From: Nocardia puris
Lineage (GTDB): Bacteria > Actinomycetota > Actinomycetes > Mycobacteriales > Mycobacteriaceae
Length of the DNA: 64,000 nt
Direction: 5' to 3'
Assembly: GCF_003315035.1 (NCBI RefSeq)
Contig: NZ_QNRE01000016.1
Location: 116,618 to 180,617 of the forward strand
Part shown: in pieces, positions 25,078-33,958 of the stretch
Layout of the letters: the number at the start of each line of letters is the position of its first letter
How positions within the stretch are numbered: position 1 is the stretch's first letter
The notes under the pieces: model-generated
Databases searched by the model: none
Told to the model about the DNA's origin: nothing
What the model saw: only the letters and a program-made list of their open reading frames with translations
Program-made: the position numbers and the translations under genes

Positions 25078-26715
25078 GTGAGCAGCGACATCACCGCATC
25101 GGCGGCCTGGCGGAAACTGCACGATCACTTCGGCGCCGTATCCGGGCGGCACCTACGCGAGATCTTCGCCGAGGACCCGGAGCGCGGCCGTGCGCTGACC
25201 GTCCGGGTGGGCGATCTGCTCATCGACTACAGCAAGCACCGTGTCACCAGGGAAACCCTGCACCTGCTGGTCGAATTGGCGCGCGAGGCCGGGGTCGCCG
25301 AGCACCGCGACGCGATGTTCGCGGGCGCCCACATCAACACCTCCGAGGACCGTGCGGTCGGGCACGTCGCGCTGCGGCTGCCCGCGGGCGAGTCGATGAC
25401 CATCGACGGCGCCGACGCGGGCGCCGAAGTGCACGAAGTCCTGCGCAGGATGGGCGAATTCACCGATTCGCTGCGATCGGGCCGGTGGCGCGGCGCCACC
25501 GGTGCGCGCATCTCGACAGTGGTGAACATCGGCATCGGCGGCTCGGATCTGGGGCCGGTGATGGTGCACGGCGCGCTGCGCCACTACGCCGACGCCGGCA
25601 TCGACGCCCGGTTCGTCTCGAACGTCGACCCGGCCGATCTGGTCGCGAAACTGGCGGGCCTGGACCCGGCGACGACGCTGTTCATCGTTGCGTCCAAGAC
25701 GTTTTCGACGCTCGAGACGCTCACCAACGCCACCGCCGCACGGCGCTGGCTGGTCGCGGCGCTGGGCGAGGACGCCGTGGCCAAGCATTTCGTCGCGGTG
25801 TCCACCAACGCCGAGCGGGTCTCGGCATTCGGGATCGACACCGCCAACATGTTCGGATTCTGGGACTGGGTCGGCGGCCGCTACTCGGTGGATTCGGCCA
25901 TCGGGCTGTCGGTGATGGCGACCGTCGGCAAGGAGCGTTTCGCGGAGTTCCTGGCCGGAATGCACGCCGTGGACACGCATTTCAGGACCGCGCCGTTCGA
26001 GGAGAACGCGCCGGTGCTGCTCGGCATGCTCGGCGTGTGGTACTCGAACTTCTTCGGCGCGCAGTCGCGGGCGGTGCTGCCGTACTCGAACGATCTGGCG
26101 CGCTTCCCCGCCTACCTGCAGCAGCTCACCATGGAGTCCAACGGCAAGTCGGTGCGCGCCGACGGCACGCCGGTCCCCACCTCGACCGGGGAGATCTTCT
26201 GGGGTGAGCCGGGCACCAACGGCCAGCACGCCTTCTACCAGTTGCTGCACCAGGGCACCCGCCTCATCCCGGCCGACTTCCTCGGATTCGCCCGCCCCAC
26301 CGACGATCTGCCCACCCGCGACGGCACCGGCAGCATGCACGACATCCTGATGAGCAACCTGTTCGCGCAGACCAAGGTGCTCGCGTTCGGCAAGACCGCC
26401 GAGGAGATCGCCGCCGAGGGCACGCCCCCGCACCTGGTGCCGCACAAGGTCATGCCCGGCAACCGCCCCACCACCACCATCCTCGCGCCCCAGCTCACCC
26501 CGTCGGTGGTCGGCCAGCTCATCGCCCTCTACGAACACCAGGTCTTCGTGGAGGGCAGCGTCTGGGGGATCGACAGCTTCGACCAGTGGGGGGTGGAGTT
26601 GGGTAAGCAGCAGGCGCTTACGTTGGAGCCGTTGTTGACGTCGGCCGAAGATCCTGAGCCGCAGGGGGATTCGTCGACGGATGCGTTGATTCGATGGTAT
26701 CGGGAGAATCGCTGA
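25078..26715 (+). CDS. pgi: glucose-6-phosphate isomerase
   Basis: A 545-residue glycolytic enzyme of usual length. Visible signatures are GIGGSDLGP (phosphate site), SKTFSTLET, GGRYSVDSAIGLS (active-site segment) and GTRLIPADFLGF near residue 400. The start is GTG at 25078. Its orientation and closeness to chorismate mutase and pcrA match the M. tuberculosis order. Confidence 0.98.
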   Translation: MSSDITASAAWRKLHDHFGAVSGRHLREIFAEDPERGRALTVRVGDLLIDYSKHRVTRETLHLLVELAREAGVAEHRDAMFAGAHINTSEDRAVGHVALRLPAGESMTIDGADAGAEVHEVLRRMGEFTDSLRSGRWRGATGARISTVVNIGIGGSDLGPVMVHGALRHYADAGIDARFVSNVDPADLVAKLAGLDPATTLFIVASKTFSTLETLTNATAARRWLVAALGEDAVAKHFVAVSTNAERVSAFGIDTANMFGFWDWVGGRYSVDSAIGLSVMATVGKERFAEFLAGMHAVDTHFRTAPFEENAPVLLGMLGVWYSNFFGAQSRAVLPYSNDLARFPAYLQQLTMESNGKSVRADGTPVPTSTGEIFWGEPGTNGQHAFYQLLHQGTRLIPADFLGFARPTDDLPTRDGTGSMHDILMSNLFAQTKVLAFGKTAEEIAAEGTPPHLVPHKVMPGNRPTTTILAPQLTPSVVGQLIALYEHQVFVEGSVWGIDSFDQWGVELGKQQALTLEPLLTSAEDPEPQGDSSTDALIRWYRENR

Positions 26716-27063
26716 GGGTTCGTGTCGGTGGGCCGGTCCGTGGGTTGCGTGACGGCGGGCCGGCGAATGTCCGCCCGGTCACGTCGACGCGGTTCGCGAG
26801 CCTGTAGCGCGTGGGGGTCCGTAGGAGGGGGATCGTGTTGCGGGGGCTCGCGCACGCCCGCAGATAATTCTCGGCGAACTGCGAACTGCAGGCAGCAGGC
26901 AGCAGGCAGCGAAGGGCAGGCAGCAGGCGGAGCACGATCCGATCCGCTGGGCGATCACGCTGAGCGTGTTCGAGGCGGGGGCTTGGCCCGGTGGCGAGTC
27001 GGAGTCGTGCCGTGAGCCCGCACAACCCATCGAATTCGCACATCGCCGCGAGAAGCCGCGCGG
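26716..27063. other. 348-bp intergenic region with a heptamer repeat
   Basis: It lies between convergent pgi and the K+ channel gene. The only structure seen is the 7-bp tandem repeat listed at 26874-26929. No gene or RNA was recognised. Confidence 0.6.
26874..26929. repeat. 7-bp tandem repeat array, eight units
   Basis: Eight adjacent heptamers: GCGAACT twice, GCAGGCA three times, GCGAAGG once, GCAGGCA once and GCAGGCG once. This is a degenerate microsatellite-type array of 56 bp outside any gene and is likely to vary in copy number between strains. Confidence 0.8.
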
Positions 27064-27636
27064 TCAGTCCTCGGTCTTCTCCGTGCCCCCGTCGTCGGGA
27101 ATCTGCGCGGTGATCTCCTCGGTGGCGTTGTCGACGCGGTGGGTGATGCTGGTGGCGATGATCGCCAGGAGAGTGCCGATCACGACGAGGTCGAACACGA
27201 TCTGGATCATGGTGGCGATGCGGGCGACCTGGCCGATGGCTTTGACGTCGCCGTAGCCGACGGTGCCGAGCGTGACGATCGTGTAGTACAGCGCGTCGGT
27301 ACGGGTCTGCAGGCCCTCGAACTGGCCGGGGTACTCGGTGGCCAGGCGGTAGTAGAACAGGGCGAACACCACCACCACCGCGCACAGCAGCAGCAGCACG
27401 GCGTCGATCCGCTGCCCGGTGGCGCCCGGGTCGTGCAGGTAGCGCCCGATGCGCCGGAACGCCATCCACAGCAGGCCCACCGCTCCCGCCAGGAATCCCA
27501 GCAACCACAGCAGTTGCCCCGCCCAGTTGGCGGGATCCCACTCCAGCGGGATGCCGTAGAACACCAGAATCGCGCAGACCAGCGCCGACGCGGTGCGCAC
27601 CGCGTACACACGCCCGGACACCCGCCGTCCCGCCAT
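27064..27636 (-). CDS. two-pore-type potassium channel protein
   Basis: A 190-residue membrane protein. The selectivity filter TVGYGD lies in LGTVGYGDVKAIGQ (about residues 129-142), preceded by a pore helix (DALYYTIVT) and followed by an inner helix (MIQIVFDLVVIGTLLAIIAT). Two or three hydrophobic segments precede the pore (about 10-30, 35-55 and 78-98). ATG 27636 is chosen because the sequence upstream is Arg/Pro-rich shadow frame. It has no RCK domain, so gating must come from elsewhere. Acidic C-terminus. Confidence 0.9.
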   Translation of the reverse strand: MAGRRVSGRVYAVRTASALVCAILVFYGIPLEWDPANWAGQLLWLLGFLAGAVGLLWMAFRRIGRYLHDPGATGQRIDAVLLLLCAVVVVFALFYYRLATEYPGQFEGLQTRTDALYYTIVTLGTVGYGDVKAIGQVARIATMIQIVFDLVVIGTLLAIIATSITHRVDNATEEITAQIPDDGGTEKTED

Positions 27637-28181
27637 CGGCCCATGATCGCCCGGGGAGGCCGTACACAACTCACCCGAACCGGGTGAAAGATCGGGGGTA
27701 CCGGACGGCCCCACGTCACCGCCGCTGGATCGGGCGCGGAGACCCGCGAGCGCACCCGGCGGTCTCGGACTCCGCCGCGATCTCATTCGATGTCGATCGC
27801 GCCTGCGCACGCGCCCGGTGAGCGCACCGCACACGGTGCGCCCGTATGAGTCGCCCCGCGCGGGTCCGATGCGGAGGACAGCTGCTGATCTGACGGGGCC
27901 GCGCTCACCAGATGGAGAAACCCCTGCACGGTGGCCCCGGGGCATCCTGCCAATCGACTCGACGAACCCTGGGGTGCGGACCGCGATCATGCCGCTGCCG
28001 GGCGCATTTGGTCGATCGGCTGGGCGCTGAGCTGTGCCGGCTAGCTGAAACATGGTCGCGGTTGCGCGCATGGGAGCAGATCCGGTGGGTCCCGCGCGGA
28101 GAGCCCGAGGGACTCGGCCCCGGCGCGGCCACCACGCCATTCACTCGGCCGGCGCGCTGGGCAATGGCGTGGGCCGCGACG
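27637..28181. other. 545-bp intergenic region upstream of the K+ channel gene
   Basis: The channel frame stays open far into this region on the minus strand, but composition (Arg/Pro/Gly-rich, no domain) says it is non-coding. It must hold the channel promoter. Nothing else was recognised. Confidence 0.55.
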
Positions 28182-28841
28182 TCAGCCGCCCACCACATAC
28201 CCACCGTCGTCCGCGCGCAGGATCAGGTCGGCCCGGGACCGGGTCAGCGCGACCAGGTCCGCGTTGCGGAGGTCGCTGTCGGCCACTTTGGCGCGCGCCG
28301 CGTCGGGGGTGCGGCCGCCGAGGAGGTGGCGGTCGAGCAGACGACGTTCCAAGTGATCACGGTCGGCGTCCAGATACCAGCACTCATCGAGCTCCGCGCG
28401 CACCGCCGCCCACGGACCGTCCTCGAGCAGCAGATAGTTGCCCTCGACAACGGCGACGCGCTCAGCGCGGAAGACAACCCCGCCCGGGGTCGGCTCGTCC
28501 AGCGCGCGATCGAACGTCGGCCAGGGCACGGGCTCACCGAGCGGCGTCCCGCGCAACCGCCGCAGGTTCACGACGAACCCGCCGGCATCGAACGTGTCGG
28601 GCTCCCCCTTGCGCTCCACCATGCCCGCGGCCCGCAACACCGCATTCGACAGGTGATACCCATCCATCGGCGCGATCCCCGCCACCGACCCACCCAGCCC
28701 CGCGCACAACCTCTGCGCCAACGTCGATTTCCCCGCCCCCGGCGGCCCCGCGATCCCCAGCACATACCGACGCCCGAGCACCGCATCCGCGCGCTCCACC
28801 ACCCGCCGAACCAGCACCCCGATCGACACACCCTCCACCAC
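28182..28841 (-). CDS. nucleoside/nucleotide kinase family protein (uridine-kinase/PanK-like P-loop)
   Basis: A 219-residue P-loop kinase with Walker A GPPGAGKST near residues 32-40, the substrate motif MDGYHLSN (about 59-66), PTFDRALDEP and VVEGNYLL (Walker B region), all hallmarks of the PRK/uridine kinase/YFH7-like group. The substrate could be a pentose, nucleoside or pantothenate-like compound; related actinobacterial genes are annotated only as kinase family. The GTG start is uncertain because two GTG codons follow each other. Confidence 0.87.
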   Translation of the reverse strand: MVEGVSIGVLVRRVVERADAVLGRRYVLGIAGPPGAGKSTLAQRLCAGLGGSVAGIAPMDGYHLSNAVLRAAGMVERKGEPDTFDAGGFVVNLRRLRGTPLGEPVPWPTFDRALDEPTPGGVVFRAERVAVVEGNYLLLEDGPWAAVRAELDECWYLDADRDHLERRLLDRHLLGGRTPDAARAKVADSDLRNADLVALTRSRADLILRADDGGYVVGG

Positions 28842-29015
28842 CCGGCGAATCTACCCGACGGTCCACGTTCACCGACCTTCCGGCGAACACCTACCTCAAC
28901 GAATGGCTCCCCTGCCAACCACTCCACCGAACAACCACCACCAAGCAGCTTGGATTGCTCACGCCCACGACCCAGCGGGCCGCGCTGATCGGAGAACGAC
29001 CGGGCAGGCTCCGGG

Positions 29016-30638
29016 TCAGCTCACGAAGGCGCGTTCGATGATCGCGGCGGTGTCGACGCCCGTGGGAAGGGTGCCGAAGGCGATGCCCCAGTCCTCGCCG
29101 AGGCGGGTGGCGCAGAAGGCGTCGGCGATGGCGGCGTGGCCGTGCCGGACCAGTTGCGCGCCTTGGAGGACGAGCGCCATCAGTTCGACCACGCGACGGG
29201 CGCGGTATTCGATGTCGGAGAGGTCGGCGAGTTCCTTGCCGACGCGGGTGATGGCGTCGTCCAGGCGCGGGTTCTCGCCGCGGGCCAGCGACACTTCCTC
29301 GAAGTACGCCTCCACGGTCTCGGGCTGACGGCCCATGGCGCGCAACGCATCCAGCGCCGCCACATTTCCGGACCCTTCCCAGATCGACATCAGCGGCGCC
29401 TCCCGGTACAGGCGCGGCATCCCCGATTCCTCGGCATATCCGTTGCCGCCCAGGCATTCCAGCGCCTCGGCACTGTGCGCGGGGGCGCGCTTGCACACCC
29501 AGTACTTGGTGACCGCGAGCGCGATCCGCCGCAGCGCCGCCTCGGCCGGATCGGTACCGGCACGATCGGTGGCGCCCGCGAGCCGCATCATCACGGTGGT
29601 GGCGGCGTCGGATTCGATCACCAGGTCCGCCAGCACGTTTCGCATGGCGGGCTGGTCGATCAGCTTGGCGCCGAACGCTTCCCGGTGCCGCGCGTGATGC
29701 ACGGCGTACACCGTGCTCGCGCGCATGTTGGTGGCCGAGCCGATCACGCAGTCCAGGCGCGTCATGTTGACCATCTCGATGATGGTCTTCACGCCCGCAC
29801 CTTCCGCGCCGACCAGCCAGCCGAGCGCGTTCTCGTACTCGATCTCGGAGGAGGCGTTGGACTTGTTGCCCAGCTTGTCTTTCAGCCGCTGGATGCGGAT
29901 CGGGTTGCGGGTGCCGTCGGGCAGCACGCGCGGCAGCAGGAAGCAGGACAGGCCGCCGGGCGCCTGCGCCAGCGTGAGGAACATGTCCGACATGGGCGCC
30001 GAGGTGAACCACTTGTGCCCGACGATGCGGTAGCTGCCATCGGGTTGCGGTGTGGCCGTGGTGGTGTTGGCGCGCACGTCGGAGCCGCCCTGCTTCTCCG
30101 TCATCGACATGCCCGCGATCAGGCCCGCCTTGGTCGTGGGTTCGCGCAGTCCGAAATCGTAAGTGCGCGAGGACAACAGCGGCTCGAAGCGCGCGGCGAG
30201 TTCCGGGTTGTGCCGCAGCGCGGGCACGATCGCGTAGGTCATGGAGATCGGGCACATGTGCCCGGCCTCGGCGGTGCCCCAGGTGAAGAACTTCGCGGCG
30301 CGGGCGGTGTGCGCGCCGCGCCGCTCGTCGCTCCACGGCGAGCCGTGCAGACCGTGCGCGACAGCGACATTCATCAGATCGTGCCAGTGCGGATGGAACT
30401 CGACCTCGTCGATGCGGTGCCCGTACCGGTCGTGGGTGCGCAGCACGGGCGGGTACTCGTTGGCGAGCCTGCCCCACTCCTGCGCGGCGAAACCGCCTGC
30501 GAGCGCGCCGAGTTCGCGCACTTCGGCCTCGGCCCAGCCGGCGCCCTCGCGGTGCAGTCCCTCGAGCAGCGCGGGGTTGCGCGCCGCGTCGAACGGGACG
30601 ATGGTCGGTACCTGGTTGAACACCTCATGCGTCGGCAT
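29016..30638 (-). CDS. acyl-CoA dehydrogenase family protein, AidB-like
   Basis: A 540-residue flavoprotein. It begins THEVFNQVPTIVPFDAARN, the N-terminal signature of AidB-type proteins, and the FAD-binding core has MSMTEKQGGSDVRANTT and GHKWFTSAPMSDMFL. AidB in E. coli is part of the Ada response to alkylation and binds DNA. The ATG at 30638 overlaps the 3' end of the upstream TetR gene by 14 bp and has AGGAGA 6 nt before it, so this is a two-gene operon with an autoregulated repressor. Actual dehydrogenase activity is uncertain in this subfamily. Confidence 0.9.
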   Translation of the reverse strand: MPTHEVFNQVPTIVPFDAARNPALLEGLHREGAGWAEAEVRELGALAGGFAAQEWGRLANEYPPVLRTHDRYGHRIDEVEFHPHWHDLMNVAVAHGLHGSPWSDERRGAHTARAAKFFTWGTAEAGHMCPISMTYAIVPALRHNPELAARFEPLLSSRTYDFGLREPTTKAGLIAGMSMTEKQGGSDVRANTTTATPQPDGSYRIVGHKWFTSAPMSDMFLTLAQAPGGLSCFLLPRVLPDGTRNPIRIQRLKDKLGNKSNASSEIEYENALGWLVGAEGAGVKTIIEMVNMTRLDCVIGSATNMRASTVYAVHHARHREAFGAKLIDQPAMRNVLADLVIESDAATTVMMRLAGATDRAGTDPAEAALRRIALAVTKYWVCKRAPAHSAEALECLGGNGYAEESGMPRLYREAPLMSIWEGSGNVAALDALRAMGRQPETVEAYFEEVSLARGENPRLDDAITRVGKELADLSDIEYRARRVVELMALVLQGAQLVRHGHAAIADAFCATRLGEDWGIAFGTLPTGVDTAAIIERAFVS

Positions 30639-31257
30639 CGGGCTCTCCTGTCCGGGTGGGGTTCGCGGCCACGCCGAGTGCGCGCGTGGCGAAGGTGACG
30701 AGGTCGGGGACCACGGATTCGGCGTGCGGCGCGGCGGCCAGCGGGCCGACCAGCACCTCGCCGATCGCGCCGACCAGGGCGGCGGCGGTGACGCGCGGGT
30801 CCTGCGGCGGCAGTGTGCCCGCGGCGACGCCCGCCGCGACCGCCGATTCGAAGGCGGCGGCGAAGGCGCGGCGGAAGTGCAGGCGCTCGGCGTCGACCAC
30901 GGTGTCCACCGGTTCGACCAGCAGCACGTACGCCAGCTTCGGATTCTTCAATGCGCGCCCGGCGAAGGTCTCCACGGCGGCCGTGACCCGCTCGACGGCC
31001 TCGCCGCGTTCGGCGGCGGCCGTGACGGCGGCGACCTCGCGCGCGACCACCTTGCGGAAGACCGCGGTGACCAGCGCCGACTTGCCGTCGAAGTGCTTGT
31101 ACACGGTGCCGGTGGCGATGCCGGCCCGTTTGGCGACGGCCGCCATCGACAGGCCCGCGAAACCGTCCTCGGCGAGGACGCGCGTCGCGGCCTGCACGAT
31201 CACCTGCTCCTGCGCGTCCAGCCGAGCCTGGACGGCGGGGGTTCTGCGGTACGCCAC
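30625..31257 (-). CDS. TetR/AcrR family regulator of the AidB operon
   Basis: A 210-residue regulator with an N-terminal helix-turn-helix (about residues 16-62: QEQVIVQAATRVLAEDGFAG, IATGTVYKHFDGKSALVT) and a C-terminal ligand domain. It overlaps the downstream AidB-like gene by 14 bp. Its ATG lies 2 bp from a perfect 27-bp palindrome (31260-31286), which indicates direct autorepression. The inducer is likely a fatty acyl or alkylating compound, by analogy with acyl-CoA dehydrogenase operons. Confidence 0.92.
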   Translation of the reverse strand: MAYRRTPAVQARLDAQEQVIVQAATRVLAEDGFAGLSMAAVAKRAGIATGTVYKHFDGKSALVTAVFRKVVAREVAAVTAAAERGEAVERVTAAVETFAGRALKNPKLAYVLLVEPVDTVVDAERLHFRRAFAAAFESAVAAGVAAGTLPPQDPRVTAAALVGAIGEVLVGPLAAAPHAESVVPDLVTFATRALGVAANPTRTGEPDADA

Positions 31258-31681
31258 CCAAGAAGTGAATCATAGATTCACTTCTTGCCGCAAGGGTGGG
31301 TGCTCGTATCGTGAGGGACGTGAGCGCCCACGATCGCCGACCGCCCGTGACCCGAGGACCGGGGCTCGCCCGGCGCGGGGCGGACACAGCGCGACACCAC
31401 GGGCGAGGGGTGGCGCAAGCGGCTCGCTGGGCGGGTACGGCGCACGCGAACCACCGGAGCCTCGCACCACAAGTAGCCAGCGATATCGGGTCAGCGCACG
31501 CGCCCCACAGGAGCAGCGCGGCGCAGACGACCTCCATCACCAGCACCGCACGGCGAACCCACAACACCATCACGGCACACGCGAACCGCACAGCCCACGC
31601 GGCCGGACCAGCGCGCGCTGGATACCGGCCCGGCGGAGCGATGGCCCACGTGGGGCGCCTCCGACACCGGAGGACCCCGCG
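31258..31681. other. 424-bp intergenic region
   Basis: It holds the TetR operator at its left end and the promoter of the acyltransferase gene at its right. The rest is unremarkable and no gene was recognised. Confidence 0.55.
31260..31286. promoter_or_regulatory. perfect 12-bp-arm inverted repeat, TetR operator
   Basis: Arms AAGAAGTGAATC (31260-31271) and GATTCACTTCTT (31275-31286) are separated by ATA. It abuts the TetR ATG (31257). The arms are AT-rich in a GC-rich genome, as expected for an operator and core promoter. Whether it also controls the rightward gene at 31682 is unclear because of the distance. Confidence 0.75.
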
Positions 31682-33040
31682 ATGAGCAGGCTCACGGTCG
31701 TCGACGAGATCTTCCTCCGCACGCATCGAGGGATGGGAACGCCGATCGCGTTGCAGGGGTTGTGGCGCACGGGTGATCGAGTCGAGGCGGAGCTCCTGCG
31801 CGAGATCCACGATGTTCTGCGCGAGGGGCCGCTCGGCCGCCGTGTCGTGCGTCCCCGCATCCTCGGGGCGCGCCGCGGTTGGCGGCCGAACACCCGCGCG
31901 CACCCCCTCGCGATTCATCCCCAACCGCTCACGGGGAATGCGGTGCTCCCGTGGGCGGATTCGCTCGGCGCCGACTTGGACCCCGAGTTCGCGCCCGGCT
32001 GGCGGTTGGCGGCGGCGTCGCTCGCCGACGGTGGAACCGTTGTCGCCCTTACCTGTTCGCATGCGCTGGCGGATGCGCGCGGATTGATCATCGCGGTGGA
32101 CCTCGCCCTGCGCGGCACCGCACGGGTGACCAACCAACCACTCTCCACCAGTGGGCCGGACGCAGCCGCTTCCCGCCTCGAACCCGACAGCGCACATCAG
32201 CTACAGGCCGCTGGGGAACCTCGCCTCGCCCGACAGCTGCCGACCCCCGCGCCCGCACGGGCCGAACGCCCCGCACAACACGACGATTCGGACTGGTCGG
32301 ACGCTGCCCGCCAATGGTCCACGGTCCTGCGCGGCACGGCCCGCGCCCTGCGTCGCGGCATCCCACCCCGCCCGTCCGCACCGCCCGCGCGCACTGGACC
32401 CGCCGAATCCCACAGCATCGTCGTCCGCTGCCCGAGCGCCGAGTGGGACCGCGTCGCCGCGGAACACGGCGGCACCCCCAACAGCCTGTTCATCCACCTC
32501 GTCGCGAACATCCTGTGGGACAGCGGATTCGACCGCGACACCATCGACGCCAGCCTCCCCGTCGACACCCGCCACGAACCGCGCGTCGACAACGACCTCG
32601 CCGTCACCGAGATCACCGTGACCCGCGCCGACACCCCGGCGACGGTGCGCGCCAAGGCACGTGCCGCCTACGAGCACCGCATGTCCAGCCCCGACGGCAT
32701 GCCGGAGGAACTGCTCCAAGTGATCCCCGACCGCTGGGCGCACGCCTTGGCGAAGGGCGCGGGCGAGCGAGACATCCTGTGCTCCAACATCGGAACCCTC
32801 CCCGACTCCCTACGCACCCTCGGCCCCCACCCCTGCACCGACGTCGCCGCCCGAGCCATCCACCCCGGCCTCGACCCGAATCACCTCCCCCGCACCCGCC
32901 TTTCGGCCTACCTCTGCGAGATTGCGGGCACCCGCACCCTCACCCTCACCACCCTCGACCCAACCCTCTTCCCCACCCCCACCACCCTCCTCACCCACAC
33001 CCTCTCCACCGCCCACCCCCTCCCCCTGACCCCCTGGTGA
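31682..33040 (+). CDS. PapA/condensation-domain-like acyltransferase
   Basis: A 452-residue protein. The motif HALADARG (near residue 125) matches the HxxxD-type active site of the condensation and PapA acyltransferase superfamily, with the final Gly displaced by Ala-Arg. The second half has SLPVDTRHEPRVDNDLA and ILCSNIGTLPD, which correspond to the DFGWG and latch regions. The family makes acyl esters or amides from an acyl thioester. No PKS/NRPS genes are adjacent, so the partner is unknown. The 3' end is extremely rich in CCC and ACC codons. ATG 31682 was chosen because a frame opening at 30656 runs antisense to the TetR gene. Confidence 0.72.
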   Translation: MSRLTVVDEIFLRTHRGMGTPIALQGLWRTGDRVEAELLREIHDVLREGPLGRRVVRPRILGARRGWRPNTRAHPLAIHPQPLTGNAVLPWADSLGADLDPEFAPGWRLAAASLADGGTVVALTCSHALADARGLIIAVDLALRGTARVTNQPLSTSGPDAAASRLEPDSAHQLQAAGEPRLARQLPTPAPARAERPAQHDDSDWSDAARQWSTVLRGTARALRRGIPPRPSAPPARTGPAESHSIVVRCPSAEWDRVAAEHGGTPNSLFIHLVANILWDSGFDRDTIDASLPVDTRHEPRVDNDLAVTEITVTRADTPATVRAKARAAYEHRMSSPDGMPEELLQVIPDRWAHALAKGAGERDILCSNIGTLPDSLRTLGPHPCTDVAARAIHPGLDPNHLPRTRLSAYLCEIAGTRTLTLTTLDPTLFPTPTTLLTHTLSTAHPLPLTPW

Positions 33041-33193
33041 CGCGAAACTCCCGGCCGCAGTACACCAGGTCCGCATACGGTCCAGCAGTGAGGACGCGCG
33101 CTCGAGCGGCACATGCTCAGGTTGCTCGTCGCGGTGAACGCCGCCGATGTATACGAGTACGGCTAGGCGAAACCCGTTCTCACGGAGCCATTT

Positions 33194-33877
33194 TCACTGC
33201 ACCGAAACCAGGCCGGACCGGACGAGGTTCAGAACGTCCGGCGGTACGGCGACGCCGGCCTCCACGTCGTCCCCCGTCTCCGGCGGGCCGAAGACCTGCC
33301 GGACGGGGAGCACGCCCGCCCACACGCCCCCGGTGGCGATGTCGGAGGGGTCGTCCTTCGGGCCGCCCTCGCGGACTTTCACGGAGGCTTCGGTGAGGTC
33401 GAGGGACAGGACCATGGTCGCGGCGAGTTCCTTCTTGGAGGGTGGGCGGACGCGGGCCCAGGCGCCGGGGGCGACGTGTTCGACCACCACGCGCAGGCTG
33501 TGCAGGCGTTCGGCGGGGTCGGTGACCTCCACGGCGCGCCCGCGGACGACGGCGGAGCGGTAGTTCATGGAGAAGTGCATGGCCGAGCGGGCGTAGACCA
33601 CGCCGTCGACGTTGGTGACCGCCACGGACACATCACCCAGCAGAGCGGCGCGCATATTGCCGGAGCCGGTGGATCCGTGCAGGTAGAGGGTGTCGCCGTC
33701 GCGGCCGTAGGCGGTGGGCAGCACGACGGGGCCGCCACCGAGGAGCACCCCGAGGTGGCACACCATCCCGGCGTCGAGCACAGCGTCCAGGTGCGCCCGC
33801 TCGGTGCGGGCGCGCTCCTTGGACCGGGTGAGGGTGGTGCGCGGGGTCGGGGAGAGGGGGAGCCTGGTCTCACTCAT
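33194..33877 (-). CDS. pyridoxamine 5'-phosphate oxidase family protein
   Basis: A 227-residue split-barrel flavin-binding protein. It contains a long segment GMVCHLGVLLGGGPVVLPTAYGRDGDTLYLHGST typical of PNPOx-like FMN/F420 proteins, and RGRAVEVTD and SLRVVVEHVAPGAW later. ATG 33877. It is divergent from a MocR regulator with 81 bp between them, and MocR regulators often control vitamin B6 genes, so a B6-related role is possible; the family also includes F420-dependent reductases and haem-binding members. Confidence 0.88.
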   Translation of the reverse strand: MSETRLPLSPTPRTTLTRSKERARTERAHLDAVLDAGMVCHLGVLLGGGPVVLPTAYGRDGDTLYLHGSTGSGNMRAALLGDVSVAVTNVDGVVYARSAMHFSMNYRSAVVRGRAVEVTDPAERLHSLRVVVEHVAPGAWARVRPPSKKELAATMVLSLDLTEASVKVREGGPKDDPSDIATGGVWAGVLPVRQVFGPPETGDDVEAGVAVPPDVLNLVRSGLVSVQ

Positions 33878-33895
33878 GTCATCTATCCTGCGGCC

Positions 33896-33948
33896 GGAAG
33901 TGGCATTATCGAAGTGCCAATTCCCTGAAATCTCGACAGTCCACTTCC
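33896..33948. promoter_or_regulatory. operator-like repeats between the PNPOx-like and MocR genes
   Basis: GGAAGTGG (33896-33903) and its inverse CCACTTCC (33941-33948) flank a smaller inverted pair TGGCA-N9-TGCCA (33901-33919). MocR/PdxR proteins bind repeated half-sites in such divergent spacers. The assignment is positional. Confidence 0.45.
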
Positions 33949-33958
33949 GAGGTGCACC

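Noticed and set aside
26874..26929. CRISPR-like repeat array
   Set aside because: The unit is 7 bp without spacers; a microsatellite, not a CRISPR.
30656..31681. Extension of the acyltransferase frame 342 codons upstream
   Set aside because: It covers the TetR gene on the other strand and a palindromic operator; composition is not protein-like.
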